Assembly (NCBI GenBank): GCA_045535935.1
Contig: JAZSMO010000016.1
Location: 41,291-105,290 of the forward strand
Source: SVFI01 sp045535935
GTDB lineage: Bacteria; Bacillota; Clostridia; Lachnospirales; Lachnospiraceae
Direction: 5' to 3'
DNA length: 64,000 bases
The notes below the pieces were generated by a model. The model had not been told where the DNA came from. It did no database searches and was given only the letters and a program-made list of their open reading frames with translations. Of this stretch, positions 17,814 through 27,442 are shown piece after piece. The position numbers and the translations under genes were made by a program. Every line of letters starts with the position of its first letter. Position 1 is the stretch's first letter.

Positions 17814-19439
17814 ATGGGTGAAAGAAACGGAAGAAAAAATTATATAAAACAAAGTGGAATCAAAGGAATAACCACGTGGCTGGTGTTTGCTTTGTTTCTT
17901 GTCAAGATGATTTATATGTCGTACAAAAACGGAATGCAGGGGATGTCATATTATGCGCTTGCGGATCTGATTTTTATTGTTGGCTATCTTATGATGGGGC
18001 TTGCTGTTGTCCCGGTTATGAAAAAAATGATTTGCTTCCAGATCAACAAAGGGAGTTACAAAAATGGGATAAAAGTATATAAAACGATATCCCGGATTAT
18101 GCTTGCAACATCGCTTTTTGTGTCGGTGGTGATTTTTGTGTGTTCCGAAGCTGTCAGCGTAGTGTTGTTTGGAACGGTTCTGTGTTCCATGATGCTTAAA
18201 TTCGTGGCGGCGGCATTGTTTGTTGCTGTTATTGGATTTTGTCTGAAGGGTTATATGGAAGGGATCGGGAATCCGGTTCCGGGAATGTATGCAGATGTGC
18301 TAAGTCACTTAATCGGGCTTATCGTTACCATACTATTTCAGCCGATGTTTGCTGATTACGGCAGGAAAGTGGCTGCTTTGATGAGACAGGACGCTTATGC
18401 CTATGCTTATTCTGCCTGTAGCGGGAGCTTAGGTCTGTTGCTCGGTTGCCTGTCAGGATTTCTCTTTTTGCTGCTTGTCAAAGGGGTGTTCGGCAAAGAG
18501 ATTAAGAAGCGTGCAAAAATGGAGGAAACCAGAAAAACAGACTCGGCCCGTGATATTATGTTTAATTATGTTCTCGGATATTGTAAAACAGCATTTGTGG
18601 ATTATATCGGAGTGATACTTGCGGCAGTGCTTTTGATTCTCTATTGCCATGTGACGGGACATGCACAGACAGGCGCAGGGATGCTTTTTTCGGTCATTGT
18701 GGTATCGGTGCTTCCGGTCGGAATACTTGCGTCGCAGATTACTGCGCCGTTTGCAAGACAACTCGGATCGATTATGCGCCAGTCGGATTTTCATCATGCA
18801 AAAGAGAGAATGGCATTTTATCTGAAACTGTTGTCCTACAGTGTTTCCTTGTTTGTTGCGTTGGGATTTGCACTTGCATTTCTTTACGGAAACATATTTT
18901 TTGATGTGGAAGTGCAGGAATTTGCAGTTTATATGCGCATCGGAGCCGTGACATCCATGTTGCTTGCACTTGGTATTTTTTTCAGACAGACCTTTTCGGT
19001 TTTGGCAAAACCTTATGTCAGAAATGTGTATGCAGCTATTTTGGGGATTACCGGAATTCTGTTTTTTGTATTACTCAGTAAAAACAAGGTCTCTGCGGAG
19101 GAAAGTGTGTCGTATGCATATATGATGGCATGTCTGGTCTATTTATTGATTGTCGGCGCAGCTGTTTTGAAAAAAATCCGTGTATTTAACCGGTTGGGAA
19201 GAAGTGTGGTAATGCCGCTTGTTTCGGCCTCTTTGGCGGCACTTGTCTCCTTTGGGATTTGTTTGCTTTTGGATTCCAAAATGCCGGATATCCTACTTTA
19301 CATAGTATGTGTGTTATGCGGATATCTTCTTTACAATATGTTGATTGCGGTTGTTAAGATTTTTGATGCGCATGAGTGGAACGAAGTTCCGTTTTCCAAT
19401 GTTGCGGTAAAATTTGCAAAATTGACCGGTCGGTATTAA
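17814..19439 (+). CDS. MOP-superfamily polytopic membrane protein (flippase-like)
   Basis: A 541-residue integral membrane protein with roughly 12-14 hydrophobic helices and few charged loops. Its shape and hydrophobic pattern resemble the polysaccharide-transport/SpoVB-MurJ branch of the MOP flippases. I see no diagnostic motif for a substrate. A helix-breaking charged loop (EIKKRAKMEETRKTDSARD, about 223-241) divides the protein into two halves, as in that superfamily. It starts 24 bases after ybeY with a GAGGTAA ribosome site. A role in exporting lipid-linked precursors, possibly during sporulation given the neighbours, is inference. Confidence 0.6.
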   Translation: MGERNGRKNYIKQSGIKGITTWLVFALFLVKMIYMSYKNGMQGMSYYALADLIFIVGYLMMGLAVVPVMKKMICFQINKGSYKNGIKVYKTISRIMLATSLFVSVVIFVCSEAVSVVLFGTVLCSMMLKFVAAALFVAVIGFCLKGYMEGIGNPVPGMYADVLSHLIGLIVTILFQPMFADYGRKVAALMRQDAYAYAYSACSGSLGLLLGCLSGFLFLLLVKGVFGKEIKKRAKMEETRKTDSARDIMFNYVLGYCKTAFVDYIGVILAAVLLILYCHVTGHAQTGAGMLFSVIVVSVLPVGILASQITAPFARQLGSIMRQSDFHHAKERMAFYLKLLSYSVSLFVALGFALAFLYGNIFFDVEVQEFAVYMRIGAVTSMLLALGIFFRQTFSVLAKPYVRNVYAAILGITGILFFVLLSKNKVSAEESVSYAYMMACLVYLLIVGAAVLKKIRVFNRLGRSVVMPLVSASLAALVSFGICLLLDSKMPDILLYIVCVLCGYLLYNMLIAVVKIFDAHEWNEVPFSNVAVKFAKLTGRY

Positions 19440-19491
19440 ATTCATAAATCAGGCAATACTGGTACAAGAGAAATGTTTCAAAGGAGTTCCT

Positions 19492-20187
19492 ATGAAATCG
19501 TGGTTGCGTATCAGTGTTGGATTAAATGTTATATTTGCCATATATATTTTGATGAAAGCGAGCCGGTTGTTTGCTTTGGATTTTTTACCGGAGCCAAACA
19601 TACAGGAGCAGACGGTGGAGACAGAGCAGACAGAAACTGCTTTGGCGGCTGCGTCGCAGGATCGGATCAATTGCAATACGTTATATACGGTTCATGAGTA
19701 TGATCTGTCTACCGGGAGAGAAAAAATATATCAGGAGACGTTGCCGGCCTCTTTTATCGGGATGACGAGAGCACAGCTCCTTACATGGGTAGATGAACGT
19801 GCGATGCACACGACGCTGGAGGATAAGGAGCAGGGACTTGTGGCGATGGAACTTCTTTCATTTTCCGAAAAAGAGATCCGCATTCGAAAACGGATCGAAA
19901 GTGTCCCGGCGGAGCTTGCAGAGGAAGAAATCAAAGAACCGGGAAAGATTTATGTCTCAGGTGCAGGAGAATCTTCGGTATCGGAAAACAGCACATCCTG
20001 TTACGGATGTATTTTGGCACAGGACGGTCTTTTGACAGTGTATGATGAACAGAAGCGCCATGTGATTTTGTATACGGATATACCGCTTTTTGATCTGCCA
20101 CAGGATCAGCAACAGGAAATTTTAGAAGGAAAAATTATCCGGACAGAAGAAGAATTGTATCATCTGCTTGAATCCTATTCAAGCTGA
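19492..20187 (+). CDS. BofC-like membrane-anchored protein
   Basis: A 231-residue protein with one N-terminal membrane helix (about 8-27) and an outer domain. The middle part contains LPASFIGMTRAQLLTWVDE (about 83-101). The end contains GCILAQDGLLTVYDEQ (about 166) and LPQDQQQEILEGKIIRTEEELYHLLE (about 201-226). This pattern resembles BofC, the intercompartmental regulator of SpoIVB signalling in Bacillus sporulation. In that family the C-terminal domain also ends with an LP...L..G....EEL..LLE motif. Similarity is judged by eye; it could be an anti-sigma- or PrkC-like extracytoplasmic module. AAGGAG precedes the ATG. Confidence 0.55.
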   Translation: MKSWLRISVGLNVIFAIYILMKASRLFALDFLPEPNIQEQTVETEQTETALAAASQDRINCNTLYTVHEYDLSTGREKIYQETLPASFIGMTRAQLLTWVDERAMHTTLEDKEQGLVAMELLSFSEKEIRIRKRIESVPAELAEEEIKEPGKIYVSGAGESSVSENSTSCYGCILAQDGLLTVYDEQKRHVILYTDIPLFDLPQDQQQEILEGKIIRTEEELYHLLESYSS

Positions 20188-20201
20188 GGAAAGGAACTAC
20201 C

Positions 20202-21455
20202 ATGCAGGTTGGAATAATCGGCGGCGGTGCTTCCGGGATGGCGGCAGCAATTTTTGCAGCCAGAAACGGGGCCTGCGTGACTTTGATAGAGCATACAAAC
20301 CGAATCGGAAAGAAAATTTTATCTACGGGAAACGGAAAGTGTAATTTTACCAATCAGAAACTTTCGAAGGATGATTATAACGGCGATCATCCTTCTTTTG
20401 CGGAGCCGATTCTTTCCAAATTCTCGCAGACTGCGGCGGTGGATTTTTTTGAAAAATGCGGGATGCTTACGGTGTCAAAGCGTGATGGCTATTATTATCC
20501 GGCGACCGGGCAGGCTTCTACGGTACTTAATATACTTAGGTATCAACTGGAAGCTTTGGGCGTAAATGTGTTGACGGAGCAATACATACAGCAGGTAAAA
20601 AAAGAAAAAACAGGAGCTTTTTTCATAAAGACAAAGGAAAAAAGCTATCGATTTGATAAGCTGATTCTTGCATGCGGCGGAAATGCAGCTCCCGCTACCG
20701 GTTCGGACGGCAGCGGATATCGCATTGCGGAGAGTTTCGGTCACAGTATCGTAAAGCCGTTACCGGTCTTGACTTATTTAAAAAGTAAGGATACGAGCCT
20801 GAAAGAATTGGCGGGAGTCAGAGCTTCGGCCGGGATTTCTCTTTTGGTGCAGGGCAAGGTTGTATGCAGTGAAAACGGAGAACTTCAGCTGAACAAAGAC
20901 AATTTGTCCGGTATTCCGGTATTTCAGTTGAGCCATGATGCAGTGCGTGCATTGGATCAAAAGAAAAAAGTTGCACTTTCTGTTGATTTTCTTCCGCAAC
21001 TCGGTGTTCAGGAAATTATAAAGGAAATAAAAAATATCAAATATTTGTATAAAAACATTCCGGTCAGTGAAGCGCTTTGCGGAATCCTGCATAAAAAAAT
21101 ATGCGGCGCAGTTTTGCGCAGGACGGGTGTATCTTTTGAAAAAAAGATGGATGGTTTGACAGAAAAAGAAATAGGACGGATTGCATCTCTTTCCAAAGAG
21201 TTTATATTTGAAATTTGTTCTTACCCCGGTTTTGAAGCAGCGCAGGCAACGCAAGGCGGTGTTTGTGTGACTCAGATCGATGAAAATATGATGTCCCGCA
21301 AGGTTGACGGTCTGTATTTTGCAGGTGAGATTGTTGATATAGACGGAAGATGCGGCGGTTACAATCTTCAGTGGGCATGGAGCAGCGGTTATGTGGCAGG
21401 ATGTCATAGTGCGAGCGGAGAAGTAAAATGTTACGAATCAGTCAATGTAGGGTAA
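20202..21455 (+). CDS. BaiN/YhiN-family FAD-dependent oxidoreductase
   Basis: A 417-residue flavoprotein. The N-terminal Rossmann motif GGGASGMAAAIFAARNG (about 6-22) is followed by RIGKKILSTGNGKCNFTN (about 35-52), the signature of the HI0933/YhiN group. The C-terminal FAD motif is GLYFAGEIVDIDGRCGGYNLQWAW (about 369-392). Members include BaiN, proposed in bile-acid dehydroxylation, but most have no known substrate, and this call does not imply bile-acid activity. It overlaps the next gene by 28 bases, so the two oxidoreductases are translated together. Confidence 0.85.
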   Translation: MQVGIIGGGASGMAAAIFAARNGACVTLIEHTNRIGKKILSTGNGKCNFTNQKLSKDDYNGDHPSFAEPILSKFSQTAAVDFFEKCGMLTVSKRDGYYYPATGQASTVLNILRYQLEALGVNVLTEQYIQQVKKEKTGAFFIKTKEKSYRFDKLILACGGNAAPATGSDGSGYRIAESFGHSIVKPLPVLTYLKSKDTSLKELAGVRASAGISLLVQGKVVCSENGELQLNKDNLSGIPVFQLSHDAVRALDQKKKVALSVDFLPQLGVQEIIKEIKNIKYLYKNIPVSEALCGILHKKICGAVLRRTGVSFEKKMDGLTEKEIGRIASLSKEFIFEICSYPGFEAAQATQGGVCVTQIDENMMSRKVDGLYFAGEIVDIDGRCGGYNLQWAWSSGYVAGCHSASGEVKCYESVNVG

Positions 21456-23032
21456 AACCCGGTTATACCATATCGGATGTAACCAAAAAAGCAGCATCGC
21501 TTTTGGGTATTCCGGTGGATGATATATCAGAACTTCATATTCGAAAAGAGTCTTTGGATGCCCGGAAAAAGCCGGATCTTTTCTGCTCGTTGGTCGTGGA
21601 TGTTGCGGCCTTGCATGAAAAAAAGATACTCGGTCGATGCAAAAATAAAAATGTGAGTTATGCAGACGAAATATTATATAAGTTCCCGCATGGCGGTCAG
21701 ACAGAATTAAAAGATGCACCTGTGATTATAGGTGCGGGCCCGGCGGGACTGGTATGTGCATATTATCTTGCTATGCACGGATTTAGACCGGTGGTTCTTG
21801 AACGAGGAAAATGTGTGGAGGAACGTCAAAAAGATGTGGAACATTTTTGGGAAACCGGAGTTTTAAATCCGCAGTCCAATGTACAGTTCGGGGAGGGCGG
21901 TGCAGGAACATTTTCTGACGGAAAGCTGAATACGCTTGTGAAGGACAAGCACGGAAGGTGTAAAGAAGTGCTTTCTTTATTTGTCAAAATGGGTGCGCCT
22001 TCGGATATCCTATATAAACAGAAACCGCACGTTGGAACCGATGGTCTGACGGTGATGGTGCGCAATCTCCGAAAAGCGATTGAAGCGGCGGGAGGTACGG
22101 TTCGCTTTCAAAGCAGGGTGACTGATTTTGAGATTACAGACGGAAAACTCACAGCGGTTATTGTAAATCATACAGAAAGATTGGAAACATCCCTTGCGGT
22201 GCTGGCCATCGGACACAGTGCCAGAGATACTTTTTCTGTATTGCAGGAAAAAGGGATCCATATGGAGGCAAAGTCTTTCGCTGTCGGCTATCGCGTGCAA
22301 CATGCACAGAAGATGATTGATTTGTCTCAGTACGGCGAGCAGACAGAGGATATGTATGAAAGACTCGGTGCGGCCTCCTACAAATTGACAGCCAAAACAA
22401 GCTCCGGACGCGGCGTATATTCGTTTTGTATGTGTCCCGGAGGGTATGTGGTGAATGCATCCAGTGAAGCAGGAAAGACAGCGGTAAACGGTATGAGTTA
22501 TCGTGCCAGAGACAGCAGGGTTGCAAACAGTGCAATCATTGTTTCGGTCTCGCCCGAGGATTATAGTGACAAAAGCCCTCTTGGTGGTGTAGAATTTCAA
22601 AGGGTGTTGGAAGAGGCTGCTTATGCGGCGGCCGGCGGAGCAGTTCCGCTTCAGACGCTTCTTGATTACAAAAACGACCGTTCGACCGACTTGCTGGAAG
22701 GTCTGCCCATCCGGGTGAAAGGTGTCTATGCGGGAGCGAATCTTCGCGGAATACTTCCAAAAGAGGTCGAGGAAGCATTTCTGGAAGGGATGGAGCAGTT
22801 TGGCAGAAAAATCAAAGGCTTTGATGCGGACGAAGTGATTCTTGCAGGGATGGAAAGCAGAACATCATCTCCGGTCAGAATTGTCAGAGATGACAATGGG
22901 ATTTCTTCTGTGACCGGAATCTATCCGTGCGGGGAAGGCGCAGGTTATGCAGGCGGTATTACGTCCGCTGCAATGGATGGACTGCTCATCGCAGAGAAGA
23001 TTGCAGGAGAATTTCAATTTAAAAATGAGTGA
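21428..23032 (+). CDS. COG2509-type FAD-dependent dehydrogenase, substrate unknown
   Basis: A 534-residue flavoprotein with an N-terminal alpha/beta region of about 90 residues. A FAD motif follows, VIIGAGPAGLVCAYYLAMHG (about 98-117). The unusual conserved stretch QFGEGGAGTFSDGKLNT (about 154-170) marks the COG2509 family. The C-terminal FAD motif includes YPCGEGAGYAGGITSAAMDG (about 500-519). The reaction is not known for this family. GGAG six bases before ATG 21428, inside the preceding gene, supports the start. Coupled translation with the other flavoprotein suggests a shared pathway. Confidence 0.85.
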   Translation: MLRISQCRVKPGYTISDVTKKAASLLGIPVDDISELHIRKESLDARKKPDLFCSLVVDVAALHEKKILGRCKNKNVSYADEILYKFPHGGQTELKDAPVIIGAGPAGLVCAYYLAMHGFRPVVLERGKCVEERQKDVEHFWETGVLNPQSNVQFGEGGAGTFSDGKLNTLVKDKHGRCKEVLSLFVKMGAPSDILYKQKPHVGTDGLTVMVRNLRKAIEAAGGTVRFQSRVTDFEITDGKLTAVIVNHTERLETSLAVLAIGHSARDTFSVLQEKGIHMEAKSFAVGYRVQHAQKMIDLSQYGEQTEDMYERLGAASYKLTAKTSSGRGVYSFCMCPGGYVVNASSEAGKTAVNGMSYRARDSRVANSAIIVSVSPEDYSDKSPLGGVEFQRVLEEAAYAAAGGAVPLQTLLDYKNDRSTDLLEGLPIRVKGVYAGANLRGILPKEVEEAFLEGMEQFGRKIKGFDADEVILAGMESRTSSPVRIVRDDNGISSVTGIYPCGEGAGYAGGITSAAMDGLLIAEKIAGEFQFKNE

Positions 23033-23049
23033 CAGAAAGAAGAAAAAAC

Positions 23050-23898
23050 ATGAATCCGAGAGAATTTTTGAAAGATAAAAAAAGAATTGTTGTGAAGATC
23101 GGTTCCTCGTCCCTTCAGCATGCGGAGACGGGAGATCTGGATTATATCAAACTGGAGGTACTTGTGAGAGAGCTTTGCAATCTCCGCAATCAGGGAAAAG
23201 ATGTGATTCTCGTGACCAGCGGTGCGATTGCAGCAGGCAAAAAAGCAGTACATATTGATAAAAAAGATAATCCGATTGCAGTGAAACAGGCCTGTGCGGC
23301 CATTGGCCAGGCGAGACTCATGATGACCTATCAAAAGATATTTGCGGAGTACAATCAGGTAGCTGCGCAGATTCTGATGACCAAAAATACAATCGTGGAT
23401 GATCTGAACCGTTTCAATGCAAAAAATACATTCAATGAATTGCTGAAGCTCGGTGTCATCCCCGTTGTAAATGAAAATGACACGGTTGCTACCTATGAAA
23501 TTGAGTTTGGTGACAATGATACGCTTTCTGCGATCGTTGCGTCACTTGTGGATGCGGATCTATTGATCCTGATGTCGGATATCAACGGACTTTATACCGA
23601 TGACCCGAACAAAAATCCGGATGCGAAGTTTATCGATGTGGTCGATCGTCTGGATGAAAAGATTATGGGAATGGGAAAGGAAAGTACGGGAAGCAGTGTC
23701 GGTACCGGCGGTATGAATACAAAGCTTTCTGCGGCCAAGATTGCAACCTGCTCCGGTGCGGATATGGTCATTGCCAATGCATCGGATATCCGTATTTTGC
23801 ATCGGATCATGGACGGACGTAACCACGGAACCTTGTTTAAAGCACATAAGGATGAGGATTTCGATCTGATCACATATGTAGAAAATATGCATAAATAA
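23050..23898 (+). CDS. proB: Glutamate 5-kinase
   Basis: A 282-residue amino-acid kinase for the first step of proline synthesis. Motifs include VVKIGSSSL (about 16-24), the VTSGAIAAGKK glycine loop (about 56-66), VNENDTVATYEI (about 145) and the nucleotide segment GTGGMNTKLSAA (about 219). The RNA-binding-like PUA domain of E. coli ProB is missing, as in many Clostridia. I chose ATG 23050, preceded by a purine-rich AGAAAGAAG. The GTG at 23029 lies inside the preceding gene. proA follows after two small genes. Confidence 0.95.
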   Translation: MNPREFLKDKKRIVVKIGSSSLQHAETGDLDYIKLEVLVRELCNLRNQGKDVILVTSGAIAAGKKAVHIDKKDNPIAVKQACAAIGQARLMMTYQKIFAEYNQVAAQILMTKNTIVDDLNRFNAKNTFNELLKLGVIPVVNENDTVATYEIEFGDNDTLSAIVASLVDADLLILMSDINGLYTDDPNKNPDAKFIDVVDRLDEKIMGMGKESTGSSVGTGGMNTKLSAAKIATCSGADMVIANASDIRILHRIMDGRNHGTLFKAHKDEDFDLITYVENMHK

Positions 23899-23908
23899 AG
23901 GAGCTATT

Positions 23909-24130
23909 ATGGAAAAATCCAGAATTGACAGAATCAACGAGTTATATCACAAATCTCAGGCAGAAGGGCTGACCGAGGAAGAGAAAAAGGAACAGAAGCT
24001 TTTGAGGGAAGAATATATTGCAGTCGTAAGAGCGAATTTTCGCAATCAGCTGAACAATATTGATATACAAAATGCGGATGGTTCCATAACCAATCTGGGT
24101 GAAAAATATGGAAACAAAGAAAAAAATTAG
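23909..24130 (+). CDS. DUF896 (YnzC/UPF0291) family small protein
   Basis: A 73-residue helical protein matching DUF896. The N-terminal RINELYHKSQAEGLTEEEKKEQ forms a helical hairpin, then come LREEYI and NFRNQLNNI, followed by a short tail. Family members in Bacillus are small cytosolic proteins of unknown function, some linked to the SOS region. It begins ten bases after proB behind AAAGGAG and overlaps the next gene by 23 bases. Confidence 0.93.
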   Translation: MEKSRIDRINELYHKSQAEGLTEEEKKEQKLLREEYIAVVRANFRNQLNNIDIQNADGSITNLGEKYGNKEKN

Positions 24131-24674
24131 ACAGGAGATTTTGGCACTCAGAGATGCGGTGGACCTGCAAAAGCATAGAGAAATGAGTGCACAGATCTGC
24201 AGTCGGCTTTCAAAGCTTTCGCAATATAAGGAAGCAAAACAGCTTTTATTTTTTGTACCCTATGGTTCTGAAGTCGATATTTTCCCGTTGATGCAGGAAT
24301 GTATGGAGAGCGGACGGACCGTGTTTTGTCCATTGGTGGCAGGGGATGAGATGGAGTTTTACCGCGTGGAAGAGGCAGCGCAGCTTGTGTCCGGGTACAA
24401 GGGAATCAAAGAACCGATTCCGGATCCAAAGAGGCGATATATTCCGGGTGCGAAAGATTTCATGATTCTCCCGGGGACTGCTTTTGACCGGGAAGGTAAT
24501 CGAATCGGGTACGGAAAAGGATTTTATGACCGTTTTCTTGCCAAAGAATTTACAGGAGATATGGCAGCGCCGGCATTTTGTTTTCAGCTGGTGGATATCG
24601 GAAGGATTCCTGCAGAGGATACTGACCGCAAAATTAATTGTATTGTGACGGAGAAGGAGATTATCCGAATCTGA
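24108..24674 (+). CDS. 5-formyltetrahydrofolate cyclo-ligase
   Basis: A 188-residue enzyme that recycles 5-formyl-THF to 5,10-methenyl-THF with ATP. Conserved parts are KKIRQEILALRD at the N-terminus, FVPYGSEVDIFPLM (about 47-60), ILPGTAFDREGNRIGYGKGFYDRFL (about 120-144, the ATP/substrate loop) and the C-terminal DRKINCIVTE. ATG 24108 has GGGTGA a few bases upstream and lies within the end of the DUF896 gene. It complements fhs at 4.7 kb in folate one-carbon metabolism. Confidence 0.93.
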   Translation: METKKKIRQEILALRDAVDLQKHREMSAQICSRLSKLSQYKEAKQLLFFVPYGSEVDIFPLMQECMESGRTVFCPLVAGDEMEFYRVEEAAQLVSGYKGIKEPIPDPKRRYIPGAKDFMILPGTAFDREGNRIGYGKGFYDRFLAKEFTGDMAAPAFCFQLVDIGRIPAEDTDRKINCIVTEKEIIRI

Positions 24675-24691
24675 GAAGGAGAGATGAGAAT

Positions 24692-25936
24692 ATGGAATTG
24701 AGAGAATTGGGAAAAAGAGCAAAGGAAGCAAAATATGAAGTAGCATTGCTCGACACGGAAACCAAAAATTCACTTTTACATAAAATTGCGGATGCGCTGA
24801 TTGCGGATGCGGAGGTAATCATTGCACAGAATGCCATTGATATGGAGAACGGACGAAATAACAATATGCATCCGGGACTTTTGGACCGCCTGCTGCTGAC
24901 GCAGGAACGCATGGAAGCCATTGCAGATGGTCTCCGTCAGGTGGCAGATCTTCCGGATCCGGTAGGATGTGTACTGGAAAGCTTTGAGCGTCCGAATGGT
25001 ATGAAAATCGAAAAAGTAAGCGTTCCGATGGGCGTGATCGGTATTATTTATGAATCCCGTCCGAATGTGACACCGGATGCGTTCGGGCTTTGTTTTAAGG
25101 CCGGAAATGCCGTGATATTAAAGGGTGGATCCGATTGTCTGTATTCCAACAAAGCGATTACGGACAGCATTCGAAGGACTCTGTCGGAAAACGGCTATAA
25201 TCCGGATATGATTCAGCTGATTGAGGCGACAGACCGCAGCGTGACGGCGGAGTTCATGAAAATGAAGGAGTATGTGGATGTACTGATTCCGCGCGGTGGC
25301 GCAGGACTGATTCGTGCGGTAGTGGAAAATGCCACGATTCCGGTGATTGAGACAGGAACCGGAAACTGCCACATTTACGTGGATAAGGATGCGGATATCA
25401 CAAAAGCTGTCAATATCATATACAATGCAAAAACGCAGAGAATCGGTGTCTGCAATGCCTGCGAGTCTCTCGTAGTGCATGAAGATATCAAAAAAGAGCT
25501 TCTTCCGATGCTTGCAAAGAAGCTTTCCGAGAAAGGGGTGGAAATCCGTGCGGATGAAAGCGCACGAGAAGTTCTTGTCGATGCGGTCGTTGCAACGGAG
25601 GAAGATTTCGCCAAAGAATATCTGGATTATATTATCTCAATCAAGACAGTTTCCTCTGTGGAGGAAGCGGTTACACATATTAACCGTTACAATACCGGAC
25701 ATTCGGAATGCATCATTACCGAAAATGCGGAAGCAGCCGACAAATTTAAAAAGCAGGTGGATGCAGCCTGTGTTTATGTCAATGTTTCCACCAGATTTAC
25801 AGATGGTTTTGAATTTGGTTTCGGTGCAGAAATCGGTATCAGTACGCAGAAGCTTCATGCGAGAGGACCGATGGGGCTTCGCGAACTGAATTCTTACAAA
25901 TATACGATCGTCGGAGACGGTCAGATCAGAGCATAG
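24692..25936 (+). CDS. proA: Gamma-glutamyl phosphate reductase
   Basis: A 414-residue aldehyde-dehydrogenase-fold enzyme for the second step of proline synthesis. The catalytic Cys lies in RIGVCNACESLVVHE (about 250-264). VPMGVIGIIYESRPNVTPDA (about 111-130) and the C-terminal ARGPMGLRELNSYKY (about 389-403) are family signatures. AAGGAGAG precedes ATG 24692; the longer in-frame extension from 24638 lies inside the cyclo-ligase gene. ProB lies 0.8 kb upstream in the same direction. Confidence 0.96.
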   Translation: MELRELGKRAKEAKYEVALLDTETKNSLLHKIADALIADAEVIIAQNAIDMENGRNNNMHPGLLDRLLLTQERMEAIADGLRQVADLPDPVGCVLESFERPNGMKIEKVSVPMGVIGIIYESRPNVTPDAFGLCFKAGNAVILKGGSDCLYSNKAITDSIRRTLSENGYNPDMIQLIEATDRSVTAEFMKMKEYVDVLIPRGGAGLIRAVVENATIPVIETGTGNCHIYVDKDADITKAVNIIYNAKTQRIGVCNACESLVVHEDIKKELLPMLAKKLSEKGVEIRADESAREVLVDAVVATEEDFAKEYLDYIISIKTVSSVEEAVTHINRYNTGHSECIITENAEAADKFKKQVDAACVYVNVSTRFTDGFEFGFGAEIGISTQKLHARGPMGLRELNSYKYTIVGDGQIRA

Positions 25937-25950
25937 CAAAGAGGTTTGAC

Positions 25951-27417
25951 ATGATAAAAAAAGATGACTTGGAATATAAAATGCAGCAGTTTGATCTTTC
26001 CATGAGTCCGCCGGAACATGAGCCGGAACGCCAATATTTTTATATGGCAAAAGCGCAGGAAATGGTGAAGGATCTCACCGCAAAGCTTGGCAGAAAGCCG
26101 ACATTCTGCGTCGTGACGTTCGGGTGTCAGATGAATGCAAGAGATTCCGAAAAACTGGCGGGCATTCTGGAGGAAATCGGGTATACGGATAACGGAAGCG
26201 ATGAAAATTCGGATTTTGTGATTTTTAATACGTGTACGGTCCGCGACAATGCCAATCAGAGAGTGTACGGACGACTGGGGGTACTCAAAAATTATAAAAA
26301 GAAAAATCCGGATATGCGTATCGGTATCTGCGGCTGTATGATGCAGGAGCCGAGTGTGATCGAAAAAATGAAAAAGAGCTATGGTTTTGTAGATCTGATT
26401 TTCGGTACACATAACATATTTAAATTTGCCGAGCTTGTTGCAAACATGCTGGAAAGCGATGATATGCTCATCGATATATGGAAGGACACGGATCAGATTG
26501 TGGAGGATCTTCCGATTGTGCGCAAGTATCCGTTTAAATCCGGAATCAACATTATGTTCGGGTGCAACAATTTTTGCAGTTACTGCATCGTTCCGTATGT
26601 GCGCGGACGGGAGAGAAGCCGAAGTCCTGAGGATATTGTCCGCGAGATCGAGATGCTGGTGGCAGATGGGGTGATTGAGATCATGCTTCTCGGTCAAAAC
26701 GTGAATTCCTACGGAAAAAATCTTGAAAACCCGATTACCTTTGCTCAGCTTTTGCAAAGAATTGAACAGATAGAAGGCTTGGAGCGAATCCGTTTCATGA
26801 CATCACATCCAAAGGATCTTTCGGATGAGCTGATCGCTGTTATGCGTGACTCCAAAAAGATATGCAGACATCTGCATCTTCCGTTACAATCGGGATCTAC
26901 ACGGATTTTGGAGAAAATGAACCGCAGATACACGAAGGAGCAGTATATTAATCTTGCACTTAAGATCCGAAGAGAAATTCCGGACATTTCGCTGACGACG
27001 GACATTATTGTAGGTTTTCCGGGCGAGACGGATGAAGATGTGGATGACACTATCGATGTGATTCAAAAGGTCGGCTACGACAATGCGTTTACATTTATAT
27101 ATTCCAAGCGGACCGGAACACCGGCTGCAGCCATGGAAAATCAGGTTCCGGAGGATGTGGTGAAACGCAATTTTAACCGTGTGCTGGAAACAGTGCAGCA
27201 GACATCGAAAAACCGCACGGTTTCTTTCCTGAATCAGGATGTGACCGTACTGATTGAAGATAAAAATGATCAGGATGATACGTTAGTGACAGGCAGAATG
27301 TCCAACAATACGATTGTGCATTTAAAAGGTGATGCTTCCATGATCGGAACGCTTCAGAAGGTTCATTTGGACGAATGTCATGGATTTTACTATACCGGTC
27401 ATGTGATCGAATCGTAA
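25951..27417 (+). CDS. miaB: tRNA-2-methylthio-N6-isopentenyladenosine synthase MiaB
   Basis: A 488-residue radical-SAM methylthiotransferase. The N-terminal UPF0004 domain has three cysteines for the auxiliary cluster (FGCQMN about 55, NTCTVRD about 95, CGCMMQ about 130). The radical-SAM CxxxCxxC is NNFCSYCIVPYVRGRE (about 207-222). A TRAM domain closes the protein (about 425-485). Its substrate is the i6A37 made by MiaA, encoded 4.6 kb downstream, with mutS and mutL in between. This miaB-mutS-mutL-miaA order is common in Clostridia. Confidence 0.95.
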   Translation: MIKKDDLEYKMQQFDLSMSPPEHEPERQYFYMAKAQEMVKDLTAKLGRKPTFCVVTFGCQMNARDSEKLAGILEEIGYTDNGSDENSDFVIFNTCTVRDNANQRVYGRLGVLKNYKKKNPDMRIGICGCMMQEPSVIEKMKKSYGFVDLIFGTHNIFKFAELVANMLESDDMLIDIWKDTDQIVEDLPIVRKYPFKSGINIMFGCNNFCSYCIVPYVRGRERSRSPEDIVREIEMLVADGVIEIMLLGQNVNSYGKNLENPITFAQLLQRIEQIEGLERIRFMTSHPKDLSDELIAVMRDSKKICRHLHLPLQSGSTRILEKMNRRYTKEQYINLALKIRREIPDISLTTDIIVGFPGETDEDVDDTIDVIQKVGYDNAFTFIYSKRTGTPAAAMENQVPEDVVKRNFNRVLETVQQTSKNRTVSFLNQDVTVLIEDKNDQDDTLVTGRMSNNTIVHLKGDASMIGTLQKVHLDECHGFYYTGHVIES

Positions 27418-27442
27418 AAAATAACAAGAAGTGAGGCAGAAA

